From Fibrobacter sp. UBA7003 (lineage in GTDB: Bacteria; Fibrobacterota; Fibrobacteria; Fibrobacterales; Fibrobacteraceae): a DNA stretch of 64,000 bases. Position numbers and translations under genes: made by a program. Below, one piece after another: positions 16,545 to 25,907 of the stretch (its first letter is position 1; the number at the start of each line of letters is the position of its first letter). Below the pieces are notes generated by a model, which was given only the letters and a program-made list of their open reading frames with translations, was not told the DNA's origin and did not search any database. Location of the stretch: assembly GCA_002449765.1 (NCBI GenBank), contig DJXN01000012.1, forward strand, positions 124,001 to 188,000. Reading direction: 5' to 3'.

Positions 16545-19500
16545 TGAAGTATTCCTACAAGACCCTTATTTCGACCATTGCACTCGGTTCCACCCTGGCT
16601 TTTGCCCAGGCTACCCAACCGGCAGCGCCGGCCCCCGTAGCAGGAGAACCAGCCCCGGCAGTCAAGGAAGCTCCTGCAGCGGCGTCCGCCGACTCCTCGC
16701 AGGCAGCGGCAACACCCGCAGCCACCCCTGCTCCCGAAGCTACAACCGCACCCGAAGCAAGCCCTGCGCCTGCAGAAAGCTCCACAGCCGCGGCAACACC
16801 TGCCGATTCCCCGCAGGCTGTAACCGACTCCACTGCAAGTGACAGCACAATGGCAGCTCCCGAGGAGCAAGCTGCAGCGCCCGCAGCAGAACCCGCCGTG
16901 GCCAAAGCCGATTCTTCGGCAACTGTCAATGCCGATTCCGCAGCCGCAGGATTTGTCGCCGACACGACAACACCCCCGCCGTCACTGCTTTCGGGAACAG
17001 AAATCTCAGGCAACGTCCATGGCTTCTTGAAACTGGACAAGTCGCCCTACCTCGTCACCGAAAACCTGACCGTCGCCCCCAATACGAGCCTCATTATCGA
17101 GCCGGGCGTCGTCCTCTACTTCAAGCCCGGGACCGGCCTCGTCGTCAACAAGGGCCAGCTGGTCATCGCCGGATCCAAGACCTCGCCCGTCATTATGCGT
17201 TCCGCCTTCGACCGTCCGAAAAGCGGGGACTGGAAAGGCATATCCATTACGGGTGACGAGCGCGCCGAAATCCGCCACCTGCAGATCAGCGATGCCGAAG
17301 CAGCCATCGCCGTCGAAAACGGCTCGATGGACTTCCAGAATTCGAGCGTCGAGAACACCTCCGTTCGCGGCGTCTTTGCGCGCAATTCCGAAATCAAGGT
17401 CAGCGACTGCGAATTCAAGGGAAACCGCGTGGCGGTCCACATATCCAACTATGCCGACGGTTCCATCGAACGCAGCACGTTCACCAAGAACGAAATCGGC
17501 ATCCTGAATTCGAAACTCGCAAGCGTATCCATCTCCTCGACCGAAATTTCGGACAACGAGCTCGGCCTTCTGAGCATGGACAACAGCATCGTCTCGCTGA
17601 GCAACACCAAGATCGAAAAAAACAGGCTGGGCGTTGCTTCGGCAGAAGTTCTCGCTCCCGAAATCATCGAGAACGTCAAGGGCAATGAACTCGACATGAA
17701 CAACGAGGCCGTGGCAGCCTCCTCGGCGCTCCCGCCCAACCCCGAAATTCCGGGCGTCGAGCAGCGTCCTGTCCGCGAAACCGACAAGATTGCCGACATC
17801 GTAAGCGAGAGGGCCGCAGCAGCCGACACTACCGCCAAGCGCTGGACAGTCATCGGAAACGCCATGCTCGGCGGAACGTTCCACCTCGTCACCACAAGCA
17901 AGAACGAAACCGGCAAAGATTACATTTCCAACGGGGACACGATCGCTCCGGGCAAGGACTACAAGAACATCTTCCAGGTTCCCGGACTTGCAGGCAGGGC
18001 CAGCGCTTACCTCTACATGCAGTCTCCCGACGGCAAGACTATCGAGTTCAACACCGACCTTACGGTGGATTCCTGGAACCATTTCTCTCCCAATCCTGTC
18101 AGCCTGCGCTATGCGGACAGCTACAATAACGTAGCCCTCGGCGACTTCCAGCTCGTCGGCGGGGAAACCTACATGGCGAACCTACCGGTGTTCGGTGCCG
18201 ACTACACGGTATCGCTCCTGAAGAACAACGCGAACCAGCCGCTCTTCCAGCTGAACGGATTCTTCGGAGAAGCCAAGAGGAGCCTCGTGGAAGGCGCTCG
18301 CCATCCCTACATCTACAACGACTACATCGACGACGGTGAACTCCAGGCCCAGCGTCTCGCTTCTGGCGGTTTCATCAAGTGGGCCCCGGTGCGCCGCTTC
18401 GATGCGAAGTTCGGCCTCGTCTACGCGACCGACGAACTCGAAGACCCGCTCCTGCGCGACGGTGCTAGCGGCAACTGGACCACGAGCGACCCGATCCAGA
18501 AATCCCTCACGCTCTATGCCGACGGGAACTGGCTGTTCTTCCCGGGCGACATCGAGCTCAACGGCCAGATTGCCGTCGGCCGCGCCGACACTGCCGACGT
18601 CATCCGCCAGCGCGCCATCAACAAGGTTTTCGCCGAAGAAGGAATCAGTTCGGCCTCCTACAACCTCCTGCGCAAGCTGATGAGGAACCCCAACAGGATT
18701 GACCAGCTTACCGAAGCGGAACTTCTTTCCATCTTCGGAGACAACACGACGCTCCGCAAGGGCCAGATGATCGAAAAGCTGAAGACCCTTATCGAGAAGG
18801 CAAAGCTCGTCCAGACGGAAGAAGAAAACGACCGCGACGACGGACGCGTGCTGGGTCTCAACTGGGGCAGCCAGAATTTCGCCATCGGCGCATCGCTCAA
18901 CTGGAACATCTACAAGACAAGCATCAACGGCCACATCAAATACGTGGGCGAAGAATTCTACAGCGCAGGCTCTCCCGACCAGCTCTCCGACACCCGTGAA
19001 TTCGGTGGCCGCATCGAGCAGGAAATCCTCACGTTCTGGGATCTCGGATTCGAATACCAGATTAACGTCGAGAATGCAGCCAAGGGAGACAAGACAAACA
19101 TCTTCGGCCTGGGCGAAGGTTCGGAATGGGGGCTCTTCGCCGATGACGAAGGTTCGTGGTTCGACAAGCACGAGCTCGACAACGACCGTACCAAGTACAT
19201 CCACAATATCGGCCTCGACAACACGTTCAAGATTAACAAGGACATCGACGTGACCGCGGCATACAACTTCGAATACAAGAACCAGTACCGTCCGTTCCAG
19301 CTGCACGGAGACTACATCCTCGAAGACGGCATCTATCGTGACGACTGGTTCGATGCTCGCAAGGGCAGGGATTCCACCGCGATTGACGACAACGGCGACA
19401 CCACCTACGTGGATGCAGAACGCTGGGGCGAATACATGAGCCTCGCCACCAAGCCCTGGATTGCGAGCCGCTTCAAGGAACGCCTCTTCAAGCATACCTG

Positions 19501-20065
19501 GAATCTCGGAGCCTCCCTCCGTGCCCTCAATTCCGTATTCAAGGTCAACGGTCGCTGGACCTACCGCACCGACGGCTCTGTATTCGAACGCGACAGCCTC
19601 ATCGACGGCATGGAACTTTCGAACACGACCTGGGACAAGCTCGGTTACTTCTTCGGCGGTTCCGACTACTTCGAACAGAGCTACCCCATGTCCGTCACGA
19701 CGACTCTCAACATTCTGCAGAACCGCTTTGCCGTCACTCCGCGCTTCAAGAGCTACAACCGCGACAACATGGGCGAATTCGAAATCACCGTCGAGGATGA
19801 ATTCGAGATGCCGTTCAAGAACCGCTTCTTCGTGCTGACCGTGAACGCCTCGTTCCGCTACATGAACACCGACTGGGAAGAAGAAGGCGAAAGCTTCGAC
19901 GAAACCGAAATCGATGTTCTCAGCAACGCGAACCTCCGCGTGAACCATAACAAGAAGTTCTACACGGAATGGTTCCTGGGCAATGCGCTGTACTACCGTC
20001 CGGACAATCCGAGCAACGAATACAACGACTTCTACGTGGGCGTGAACGCACACTACGTGTTCTAA
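16544..20065 (+). CDS. Large outer-membrane protein: Ala/Pro-rich arm, parallel beta-helix, C-terminal beta-barrel
   Basis: 1173 aa. A signal peptide (about 1-22) is followed by an Ala/Pro/Ser-rich arm (about 23-140). A parallel beta-helix-like region (about 150-385) has recurrent short turns such as AEIRHLQISDAEAAI, SEIKVSDCEFKGN and GSIERSTFTKNEIG. A long region (about 430-1173) has amphipathic strands and ends AHYVF, as outer-membrane barrels do. The beta-helix resembles right-handed helices that bind or cut polysaccharides, but I see no catalytic motif. ATG 16544 overlaps the FecR-gene stop, so the pair is coupled. A terminator follows at 20083-20113. Possible role: surface scaffold, adhesin or channel. 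Confidence 0.8.
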   Translation: MKYSYKTLISTIALGSTLAFAQATQPAAPAPVAGEPAPAVKEAPAAASADSSQAAATPAATPAPEATTAPEASPAPAESSTAAATPADSPQAVTDSTASDSTMAAPEEQAAAPAAEPAVAKADSSATVNADSAAAGFVADTTTPPPSLLSGTEISGNVHGFLKLDKSPYLVTENLTVAPNTSLIIEPGVVLYFKPGTGLVVNKGQLVIAGSKTSPVIMRSAFDRPKSGDWKGISITGDERAEIRHLQISDAEAAIAVENGSMDFQNSSVENTSVRGVFARNSEIKVSDCEFKGNRVAVHISNYADGSIERSTFTKNEIGILNSKLASVSISSTEISDNELGLLSMDNSIVSLSNTKIEKNRLGVASAEVLAPEIIENVKGNELDMNNEAVAASSALPPNPEIPGVEQRPVRETDKIADIVSERAAAADTTAKRWTVIGNAMLGGTFHLVTTSKNETGKDYISNGDTIAPGKDYKNIFQVPGLAGRASAYLYMQSPDGKTIEFNTDLTVDSWNHFSPNPVSLRYADSYNNVALGDFQLVGGETYMANLPVFGADYTVSLLKNNANQPLFQLNGFFGEAKRSLVEGARHPYIYNDYIDDGELQAQRLASGGFIKWAPVRRFDAKFGLVYATDELEDPLLRDGASGNWTTSDPIQKSLTLYADGNWLFFPGDIELNGQIAVGRADTADVIRQRAINKVFAEEGISSASYNLLRKLMRNPNRIDQLTEAELLSIFGDNTTLRKGQMIEKLKTLIEKAKLVQTEEENDRDDGRVLGLNWGSQNFAIGASLNWNIYKTSINGHIKYVGEEFYSAGSPDQLSDTREFGGRIEQEILTFWDLGFEYQINVENAAKGDKTNIFGLGEGSEWGLFADDEGSWFDKHELDNDRTKYIHNIGLDNTFKINKDIDVTAAYNFEYKNQYRPFQLHGDYILEDGIYRDDWFDARKGRDSTAIDDNGDTTYVDAERWGEYMSLATKPWIASRFKERLFKHTWNLGASLRALNSVFKVNGRWTYRTDGSVFERDSLIDGMELSNTTWDKLGYFFGGSDYFEQSYPMSVTTTLNILQNRFAVTPRFKSYNRDNMGEFEITVEDEFEMPFKNRFFVLTVNASFRYMNTDWEEEGESFDETEIDVLSNANLRVNHNKKFYTEWFLGNALYYRPDNPSNEYNDFYVGVNAHYVF

Positions 20066-20082
20066 ACCTAGATTCAGATTTC

Positions 20083-20113
20083 AAAAGGCGGGCCGAACGG
20101 TTCGCCTTTTTTT
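20083..20113 (+). terminator. Rho-independent terminator after the beta-helix/barrel gene
   Basis: AAAAGGCG (20083-20090) pairs with CGCCTTTT (20103-20110), with an inner CCG/CGG pairing, followed by more T residues. It lies 17 nt after the stop codon. Confidence 0.9.
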
Positions 20114-20128
20114 GAACGCAGAGTTTTT

Positions 20129-20136
20129 TATTTTTG
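20129..20136 (+). promoter_or_regulatory. Promoter-like box immediately upstream of the FAD dehydrogenase start
   Basis: TATTTTTG fits TAnnTTTG and ends six nt before ATG 20143. If used, transcription would begin at or next to the start codon, which would explain why no ribosome-binding site is visible. No -33 TTTG lies at 19-21 nt. Confidence 0.35.
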
Positions 20137-20142
20137 ACAGCA

Positions 20143-21744
20143 ATGTTCACCTACCGCTTCAGAGAACTGCAGGTCGCACTCGACCGCAAAGGCCAAGTCC
20201 GCGAGGCCCTGGCACGAGAACTGCGCGTGCATCCCGAATGCATTTTCAATCTCGAGGTGGAGAGGTTCTCGCTGGATTGCCGCAGGAAGGGCGATCCGAA
20301 ATGGAACTACAACGTCATCTTCGACGTGGAAAAGCCGTTGCGCGTTTCGGGAAACGCGGCGCGTGGCCTCGTGGAGGCTACGCGGGAGCGCGAGGCGCTC
20401 GACGGCGATGAATTCGCACACAGCATCCCGATGGCTTCGCACGTGGACATCGTAGGCGCGGGACCCGCAGGGCTGTGGGCAGCACTCCACCTGCTGCGTC
20501 GCGGATTCACCGTAGATTTATACGAGCAGGGCAAGCCCGTAGAGGAGAGGTTCCGCGACATCCGCAGGTTCTTCGTTGACCGCAAATTCAACGCACATTC
20601 CAATGTGCTGTTCGGCGAAGGCGGGGCCGGTGCATTCAGCGACGGAAAGCTCAACACGCGCACCCGCAACATCTTCAGCGAGACCGTGCTCCGGGACATG
20701 GTGGAATTCGGAGTTGATTCCCATGTCGTCACGTTCGCAAAGCCGCATATCGGAACCGACAGGCTCGTGCTGATGCTGAGGAAAATCCGCGCGGAGATTG
20801 TGCAACTCGGCGGCAAGATCCATTTCGACACCGCGCTTGAAGATATCGAAATCAGCGACGGGAAGGTAAACGCCATCAAGATACGCGATGTCTCGACAGC
20901 AAACAGTGCCGCTAGCTGGAAAAGTTGCGAAGCGCTCGTGCTTGCCACGGGACATTCCGCCCGCGACATCTACACTATGCTGCACGCACGCGGAGTTGCA
21001 CTCGAAAGCAAGGCTTTTGCGATGGGCGTCCGCGTGGAACATCCGCAAACGCTCATCAACATGAGACAGCTTGGCAGGGGTGTCGATACGCGCCTCACGG
21101 GTTCCGCCGAATACTTCCTCGCCACCCCGACGCTCAACAAGACGAGCAGCGCCTACAGTTTCTGCATGTGCCCCGGCGGAGTGCTCGTGCCCTGCGCTTC
21201 GGAACCGGGGACGCTCGCCACCAACGGCATGAGCTACAGCAGGCGCAACGGCTGGGCCGCAAACGGCGCCATCGTCGTTCCCGTGGAAGCAAGCGAGACG
21301 CTTTTCGGCGGCCTTGAATTCCAGCGGAAAACCGAATGCGACGCATTCGAAGTCGGAGGCAAGGGCTACGCCGCCCCCGCACAGACCATCAAGGCATTCC
21401 TCGCCCACCACGCCGACCGCGAACTTCCCAAGTCGACCTACCCGTGCGGGCTTGCCTCATGCAACATGTGGGACTGGCTCGACAAGAAAATCTGCAAGTC
21501 GCTCGCCGAAGGGTTCCAAAATTTCGACCGCAAGATTCCGGGATTCATCGAAGAAGGCCTGATTGTAGCCCCCGAGACGCGCACGAGCTCCCCGCTACGC
21601 ATCACGCGCAACAACGAGACGCTCGAAAGTATCAATACGCAAGGACTTTTCGTACTTGGCGAAGGCGCCGGATATTCCGGCGGTATCGTCACGAGTGCGG
21701 CAGACGGAATTCGCCTCGCCGTGCGTGCAAAAAAATCCCGCTAA
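20143..21744 (+). CDS. FAD-dependent dehydrogenase of the COG2509 type
   Basis: 533 aa from ATG 20143; a TTG nine bases upstream is in frame but less likely. An N-terminal domain (about 1-90, basic) precedes a Rossmann FAD-binding motif VGAGPAG (104-110) with the expected downstream Glu (LYEQG). The family-typical blocks GEGGAGAFSDGKL, NTRTRN and the C-terminal FVLGEGAGYSGGIVTSAADG, which closes around FAD, are all present. Members are uncharacterised flavoprotein dehydrogenases; the substrate is unknown. It converges on the CcsBA gene with interleaved stop codons. Confidence 0.9.
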   Translation: MFTYRFRELQVALDRKGQVREALARELRVHPECIFNLEVERFSLDCRRKGDPKWNYNVIFDVEKPLRVSGNAARGLVEATREREALDGDEFAHSIPMASHVDIVGAGPAGLWAALHLLRRGFTVDLYEQGKPVEERFRDIRRFFVDRKFNAHSNVLFGEGGAGAFSDGKLNTRTRNIFSETVLRDMVEFGVDSHVVTFAKPHIGTDRLVLMLRKIRAEIVQLGGKIHFDTALEDIEISDGKVNAIKIRDVSTANSAASWKSCEALVLATGHSARDIYTMLHARGVALESKAFAMGVRVEHPQTLINMRQLGRGVDTRLTGSAEYFLATPTLNKTSSAYSFCMCPGGVLVPCASEPGTLATNGMSYSRRNGWAANGAIVVPVEASETLFGGLEFQRKTECDAFEVGGKGYAAPAQTIKAFLAHHADRELPKSTYPCGLASCNMWDWLDKKICKSLAEGFQNFDRKIPGFIEEGLIVAPETRTSSPLRITRNNETLESINTQGLFVLGEGAGYSGGIVTSAADGIRLAVRAKKSR

Positions 21745-23909
21745 TGCAGAGGCTTTCCCTGAGCCGGCCCCCGGGACACAAGCCAGAGAACCGCGACCGT
21801 ATCTGCAACACAAAATCCCAATAGCCATGCGGCCGTGCCGCCCTGGAATCCGTAGCTGTGCAGCCCGACACCGAGCAGGTTCACGCCGAACCAGCAGAGG
21901 AACGTAACGATCACGTTGAAGCAGTTGAGCAAGGCGAAGTTGCGCACATTCACCAGGCGACCCGCACGCAAATGCAGCAGGAGCATCGCCCACAGGATGA
22001 CAAACAGCGCACCACATTCCTTCGGGTCGAACCCCCAGAAGCGCCCCCAGGCAAAATCAGCCCACACGCCGCCCAGAAGCGTGCCAATGATGGTAAAGAC
22101 CGCGCCAAAGACGAGCGTTCCATACAGGAGCGAATCGAGCGGGGTGCGTTCTGAAGATGCGCGGAACAGCGCCACATGTGCGACAACTCCCGAAAGAATC
22201 ATGCCCGCAAACCCGAGCGCAATCGTAAACACGTGTATCGTGAGGAACACGGAGGAATTCAATACGGCAGGAATCGGCCGGAACGTATCGCCCGGCTCCA
22301 GCACGAACTTCGCAAAGAACAATAGCAGCGCCGCCATGAATGTCACGGGAACCATGAGCGAGAAGGTGCGGCGCTTGCAGAATATAAACGCCCCCGATTC
22401 GAACGACATCAAGAGCAGGGCCACAAGCAATACGATTTCGTACAGGCTCGAGAGCGGAGCTCGTGCGGCAACATACGTGCGCAAGGCAAACGCCACTGCG
22501 AGGATTCCCGCCGTCGCGATGCAGGCAACGTTTGCAGCAACATCCATTTTCCGCGACTTGAAAACCATATTCAGCGATGCAAGCATGCAGGCGATAAACG
22601 CCAGGATAAAAGCTATCAATGCAAAATTCGCCTTGTGGTAAAGCACTTCCGCCGCAAGGCGTGAATTATCCACACTAGTTTCGGAGTCAACCACGACCGA
22701 AAACGCCACCCGCTTCGCAATCGATTCGTATTGTTGGACATTCGCAAGCAACCGGCGCATTTCAAGAGTCGCCGGATGGCTGTCATCCCGGCTCGCATAG
22801 AGTTCCAGCAAGTTCCGCGCCGGGAGCAAGTCCGCATAGCTCACATAACGGCGGTCTTCGGGCAAGTGCAGCGCCTGGGCCACATCGCTACGGAGCACCT
22901 TGAATATTGCAAGGTCTTTCGCCTCTTCCGGGTTGTTCAGTATCAAGCGGACAACATTCCCTGCCGAAATCTTTCGAACATCCTGCTTTTCGCAATACGG
23001 GACTCCAGCCCCGCACTTGTAAGTCACGCGCCCGTTCACATCGTCCAGGAACCCGCGGGCAAAAGATTCGAAGGGACGCACCGCAGAATCCACAAGAACA
23101 GGAGAATCAGCCTTCAAGCCTACCCAAATAGGAACCGGTCGCGCCGACGCCTGCGAATTGGCGGGCACCATCGCGACAAGGCACGCAACATACGCCAGCA
23201 CTGGCACGATTTTTGAAGCCACGCGAGTAGCCGATGCTTGAGCAGCGCTCTTTCGCGCACCGCGCACCTTCACCACGTAATGGAACACCGCCCCCAGCAG
23301 GAACAGCGCCATGAACGCATACGGCACAAAATGGAACGGGTCGTAATAGGCCTTATACATCGCGACATTCTTGTTTCCCGCCATCGGGACATCGCCACGG
23401 AAATGCACATAGTAGGGCCACGCATCCGCAATCTCTACAGGACGCATGCCAAGGCTATCGTCTGCAGCAAAGAACTTCAGGTTCTTCCCCAAGGATACAT
23501 CCAAAGCCGTCGAATCCGCCGTTACGACACCGAACCCGTTATATTCCCGCTTGATTCCGCTTCCGGCAACGCCACCCGCAAGAAGCACGAGGAGCGCCAC
23601 GTGCATAAGCCAGAGCCCCGCATTCTTCCAGCCGCGGGGCATCCGGAAGACCATGCTCGCGACAAGATTCACGCACGCAAGAATTGCGATACTCTTGAAC
23701 GCAGGCAGCGGCACCACACCCAGCGTCCATATGAAATAGCTGTCAAAAAAACGGTCGATGGCAACCGATGCCGAAAAACCGGCCGATTCCGCATTCGCCT
23801 GCGCCAGGGTTCCCCAGAACGTAAGCACAAGGAAAGCGACGAGAATTGCGACAGTCACCTTCAGCGAAGCCAACTTTTTCAAAAAATCTTTCGTCCTTCG
23901 TCTTTCCAC
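21741..23909 (-). CDS. Cytochrome c synthase CcsBA-type fusion (ResB-like plus CcsA-like)
   Basis: 722 aa. The N-terminal part (about 1-430) resembles ResB/CcsB: three early membrane segments, a large extracytoplasmic region and another membrane segment near 430. The C-terminal part (about 440-722) is CcsA-like, with multiple membrane helices, a WWD-like heme-handling segment WGRFWGFDPKE and flanking histidines in LTIHVFTIALG and GVGLHSYGF. Such fusions export heme and attach it to CXXCH apocytochromes (system II). The start is GTG 23909, six nt after the stop of the metallophosphatase gene, and no ATG is suitably placed. No cytochrome c or thiol-redox partner gene is in the window. Confidence 0.88.
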   Translation of the reverse strand: MERRRTKDFLKKLASLKVTVAILVAFLVLTFWGTLAQANAESAGFSASVAIDRFFDSYFIWTLGVVPLPAFKSIAILACVNLVASMVFRMPRGWKNAGLWLMHVALLVLLAGGVAGSGIKREYNGFGVVTADSTALDVSLGKNLKFFAADDSLGMRPVEIADAWPYYVHFRGDVPMAGNKNVAMYKAYYDPFHFVPYAFMALFLLGAVFHYVVKVRGARKSAAQASATRVASKIVPVLAYVACLVAMVPANSQASARPVPIWVGLKADSPVLVDSAVRPFESFARGFLDDVNGRVTYKCGAGVPYCEKQDVRKISAGNVVRLILNNPEEAKDLAIFKVLRSDVAQALHLPEDRRYVSYADLLPARNLLELYASRDDSHPATLEMRRLLANVQQYESIAKRVAFSVVVDSETSVDNSRLAAEVLYHKANFALIAFILAFIACMLASLNMVFKSRKMDVAANVACIATAGILAVAFALRTYVAARAPLSSLYEIVLLVALLLMSFESGAFIFCKRRTFSLMVPVTFMAALLLFFAKFVLEPGDTFRPIPAVLNSSVFLTIHVFTIALGFAGMILSGVVAHVALFRASSERTPLDSLLYGTLVFGAVFTIIGTLLGGVWADFAWGRFWGFDPKECGALFVILWAMLLLHLRAGRLVNVRNFALLNCFNVIVTFLCWFGVNLLGVGLHSYGFQGGTAAWLLGFCVADTVAVLWLVSRGPAQGKPLH

Positions 23910-23915
23910 TTTCGT

Positions 23916-24908
23916 CTAAACAGCCTCCACCCAAACGAACTTGCTTTCGTCGAGTTTCTGTTCGCCATCAAAACGGTAGGCGACAAGCCGCCCATCACCG
24001 CGGTAACCCGCCACACTGTAGTCCAGGCAACACACGTTGTCGCGTATGAGTTTCGGGAGTCCGGTAAGCCAGTAGTGTCCGAAGAACACGGGCCGTTCGT
24101 TCTCGCCGTAATAGCCATGTCCAAGGACTTCCGCGGGCGCATCGCAGGCCGGCAGTTCCACTCCCGGCTGGAAAGCGAGTTCCCGCAGGCTACTGCCCTT
24201 CGGGTCAATCCACCATTTTAGCCGCGCACGCTTGCGAAGAACGTTTTCGCCATCGCGGAACGTGATTCCCGCAGGCAGGTCCATCTCGGGGCCCTTCAGG
24301 AAAAAGTTTATCGGGTCAAAGAGTGAATCGGCGTATTCGTTGAACTGGTCGTTCGCGCGGGCAATAAGTTCGTCAAAGTTCCCGTCGGCAAAACTGCGGA
24401 TGCCCACGGCATCCAGCGCACGTGCGGCCCCCAAGTCAAAGCAGGCATGCTGCGCCCGGAACGAATCCTCTTCAATAAAGAACGGGAGCGTCCTCAAAAA
24501 CAAGAGCATGTCCTCGAATTCTGCACGGCGCCCACGGTAGCTGTCCACGGTCTTCGCATGAATCGCCACCTTGTTGAAGCTGTGCTCGCGCAGGTAGCCC
24601 CCAGGAATGCAGTGAATCACATGAGAGCCGCCGGCGCCGTTCATTTGCCAGAAACAGAGCGCGTTGAACTCGTGGTTCCCCATTAGGGCGACCGCCGAAC
24701 CTGCGTCGCGCATGGCACGCACCAGGTTTATAACCTCGCGCGACTGGCTCCCGCGATCGATGTAGTCCCCCAAAAATACGACGGAACGCTCGCCACCCGG
24801 GTAGCGGAATGCGCCCATGGATTCCTCGTAGCCAAGCTTCTGCAGCAGGGCTCGAAGTTCATCGCAATGGCCGTGAACATCGCCAATAAAGTCAAGGGAA
24901 TCCGTCAT
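23916..24908 (-). CDS. Calcineurin-like metallophosphatase (PPP-type)
   Basis: 330 aa from ATG 24908 (MTDSLDFIGD). Metal-binding motifs are in order: GDVHGH (9-14), GDYIDRG (47-53) and GNHE (77-80), as in bacterial PPP-family phosphatases such as PrpE and ApaH. Later histidines probably complete the dinuclear metal site. Substrate could be a phosphoprotein, Ap4A or another phosphoester; the sequence does not decide. Cytoplasmic. GGAGG lies only one base before the ATG, too close for a normal ribosome site, while a TATATT box ends seven bases before the ATG, so the mRNA may be leaderless. It is followed by the CcsBA gene after 6 nt. Confidence 0.88.
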   Translation of the reverse strand: MTDSLDFIGDVHGHCDELRALLQKLGYEESMGAFRYPGGERSVVFLGDYIDRGSQSREVINLVRAMRDAGSAVALMGNHEFNALCFWQMNGAGGSHVIHCIPGGYLREHSFNKVAIHAKTVDSYRGRRAEFEDMLLFLRTLPFFIEEDSFRAQHACFDLGAARALDAVGIRSFADGNFDELIARANDQFNEYADSLFDPINFFLKGPEMDLPAGITFRDGENVLRKRARLKWWIDPKGSSLRELAFQPGVELPACDAPAEVLGHGYYGENERPVFFGHYWLTGLPKLIRDNVCCLDYSVAGYRGDGRLVAYRFDGEQKLDESKFVWVEAV

Positions 24909-24912
24909 ACCT

Positions 24913-24920
24913 CCAATATA
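24913..24920 (-). promoter_or_regulatory. Promoter-like TATATT box just upstream of the metallophosphatase start
   Basis: On the minus strand TATATTGG is followed by AGGT and the ATG at 24908. A transcript from this -10-like box would start at about the ATG. It is one of at least eight such arrangements in the window. Confidence 0.4.
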
Positions 24921-25003
24921 ACAACTAATGGCTCCGCCCATGCATGCGCCATGCTTTTTCAGTTGCTATCTTTCTCCACAAACACTTGAACGGAAGGTCC
25001 CCC

Positions 25004-25837
25004 ATGGAAATAGGAAAATATAACCGCGCACGCGTCGAAGCAATCATGCCCCAGGGCTACTACCTGGAACTCGAAACGGGAGGCCGCGTGCTCCTCCCCG
25101 GCAAGCGAGACGAGTTCACGCTCCAAGAAGGCGAAATTCTCGACGTGTTCGTCTACATGGATTCCGAAGACCGCCCCATCGCGACCCTCGACAAGCCGCT
25201 CGCCACCGTCGGCGAATTTGCCGTTCTCGAAGTAAAAGACGTGAACCGCTTCGGCGCATTCCTGGACTGGGGTTTAAACAAGGACCTCTTCCTCCCCTTC
25301 AAGCAGCAGCTGGGAGAACTTGAACGCGGCGACCGCTGCGTCGTATTCGTGCTCGAAGACGAAAAGAGCGGACGCATCGTCGCGACCGAAAAAATCAAGA
25401 GCTTCATCGACACCGACACCTCGGAACTCCACATCGGCCAGAAAGTCCAGCTCGCCGCCTACGAGGTGACCCGCGACCATATCGACTTCCTCGTCGATTA
25501 CCGCTACACGGGACGCCTCATGGTCAATCCCGCGACGCCGCGCATCTACATCGGCGACACGATGGCAGGCTACATACAACGTTTTACCGAAGATGGAAAG
25601 ATAACCCTCAACCTCACTCCCGTGGGCTACAAGGGCATCATGAAAAGCGAAAGCCCCGCGGCCATCCTCCAGAAACTCGAAGAAGCGGGCGGATTCCTGC
25701 CCTACGGCGACCACAGCGATCCCGAGGACATCCGCCGCGAATTCGGCATGTCGAAGAAGACCTTCAAGAAAATCCTGGGGACGCTCTTCCGCGAAGGGAA
25801 AATCATGCTCGACGACGACGGGTTCCGGAGCATCTAG
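25004..25837 (+). CDS. cvfB: S1-domain RNA-binding protein CvfB
   Basis: 277 aa from ATG 25004, chosen because GGAAGG lies upstream and MEIGKYNRARVEAI aligns with the family N-terminus. CvfB/YitL proteins carry three S1 RNA-binding domains and a C-terminal winged helix. Visible are the S1 blocks around LLPGKRDEF, the conserved LEVKDVNRFGAFLDWGLNKDLFLP segment, a third block ending LTPVGYKG, and the C-terminal FGMSKKTFKKILGTL helix. The family is linked to RNA metabolism and virulence-gene expression in staphylococci. Cytoplasmic. It is monocistronic and ends in a shared terminator. Confidence 0.93.
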   Translation: MEIGKYNRARVEAIMPQGYYLELETGGRVLLPGKRDEFTLQEGEILDVFVYMDSEDRPIATLDKPLATVGEFAVLEVKDVNRFGAFLDWGLNKDLFLPFKQQLGELERGDRCVVFVLEDEKSGRIVATEKIKSFIDTDTSELHIGQKVQLAAYEVTRDHIDFLVDYRYTGRLMVNPATPRIYIGDTMAGYIQRFTEDGKITLNLTPVGYKGIMKSESPAAILQKLEEAGGFLPYGDHSDPEDIRREFGMSKKTFKKILGTLFREGKIMLDDDGFRSI

Positions 25838-25857
25838 CACCTTACAACAACAAAGAG

Positions 25858-25880
25858 AAGGCTCCCCTGCGGGGAGCCTT
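25858..25880. terminator. Probable bidirectional terminator between cvfB and prs
   Basis: Perfect 10-bp stem AAGGCTCCCC (25858-25867) with GGGGAGCCTT (25871-25880) and a 3-nt loop, in the 70-nt gap between convergent genes. Short T-rich tails lie on both strands. Confidence 0.85.
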
Positions 25881-25907
25881 TCGAATATCGGTTCAAGCCG
25901 GATTCGA

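Noticed and set aside
18182..20053. 623-codon minus-strand open frame
   Set aside because: Antisense to the large beta-helix/barrel gene, with Val/Glu-rich shadow composition and no signal peptide or domain.
22779..22806. GTCATCCCGG sequence inside the CcsBA gene
   Set aside because: Shares the GTCAT start with the palindromic elements but has no matching second arm, so it is not counted as a copy.
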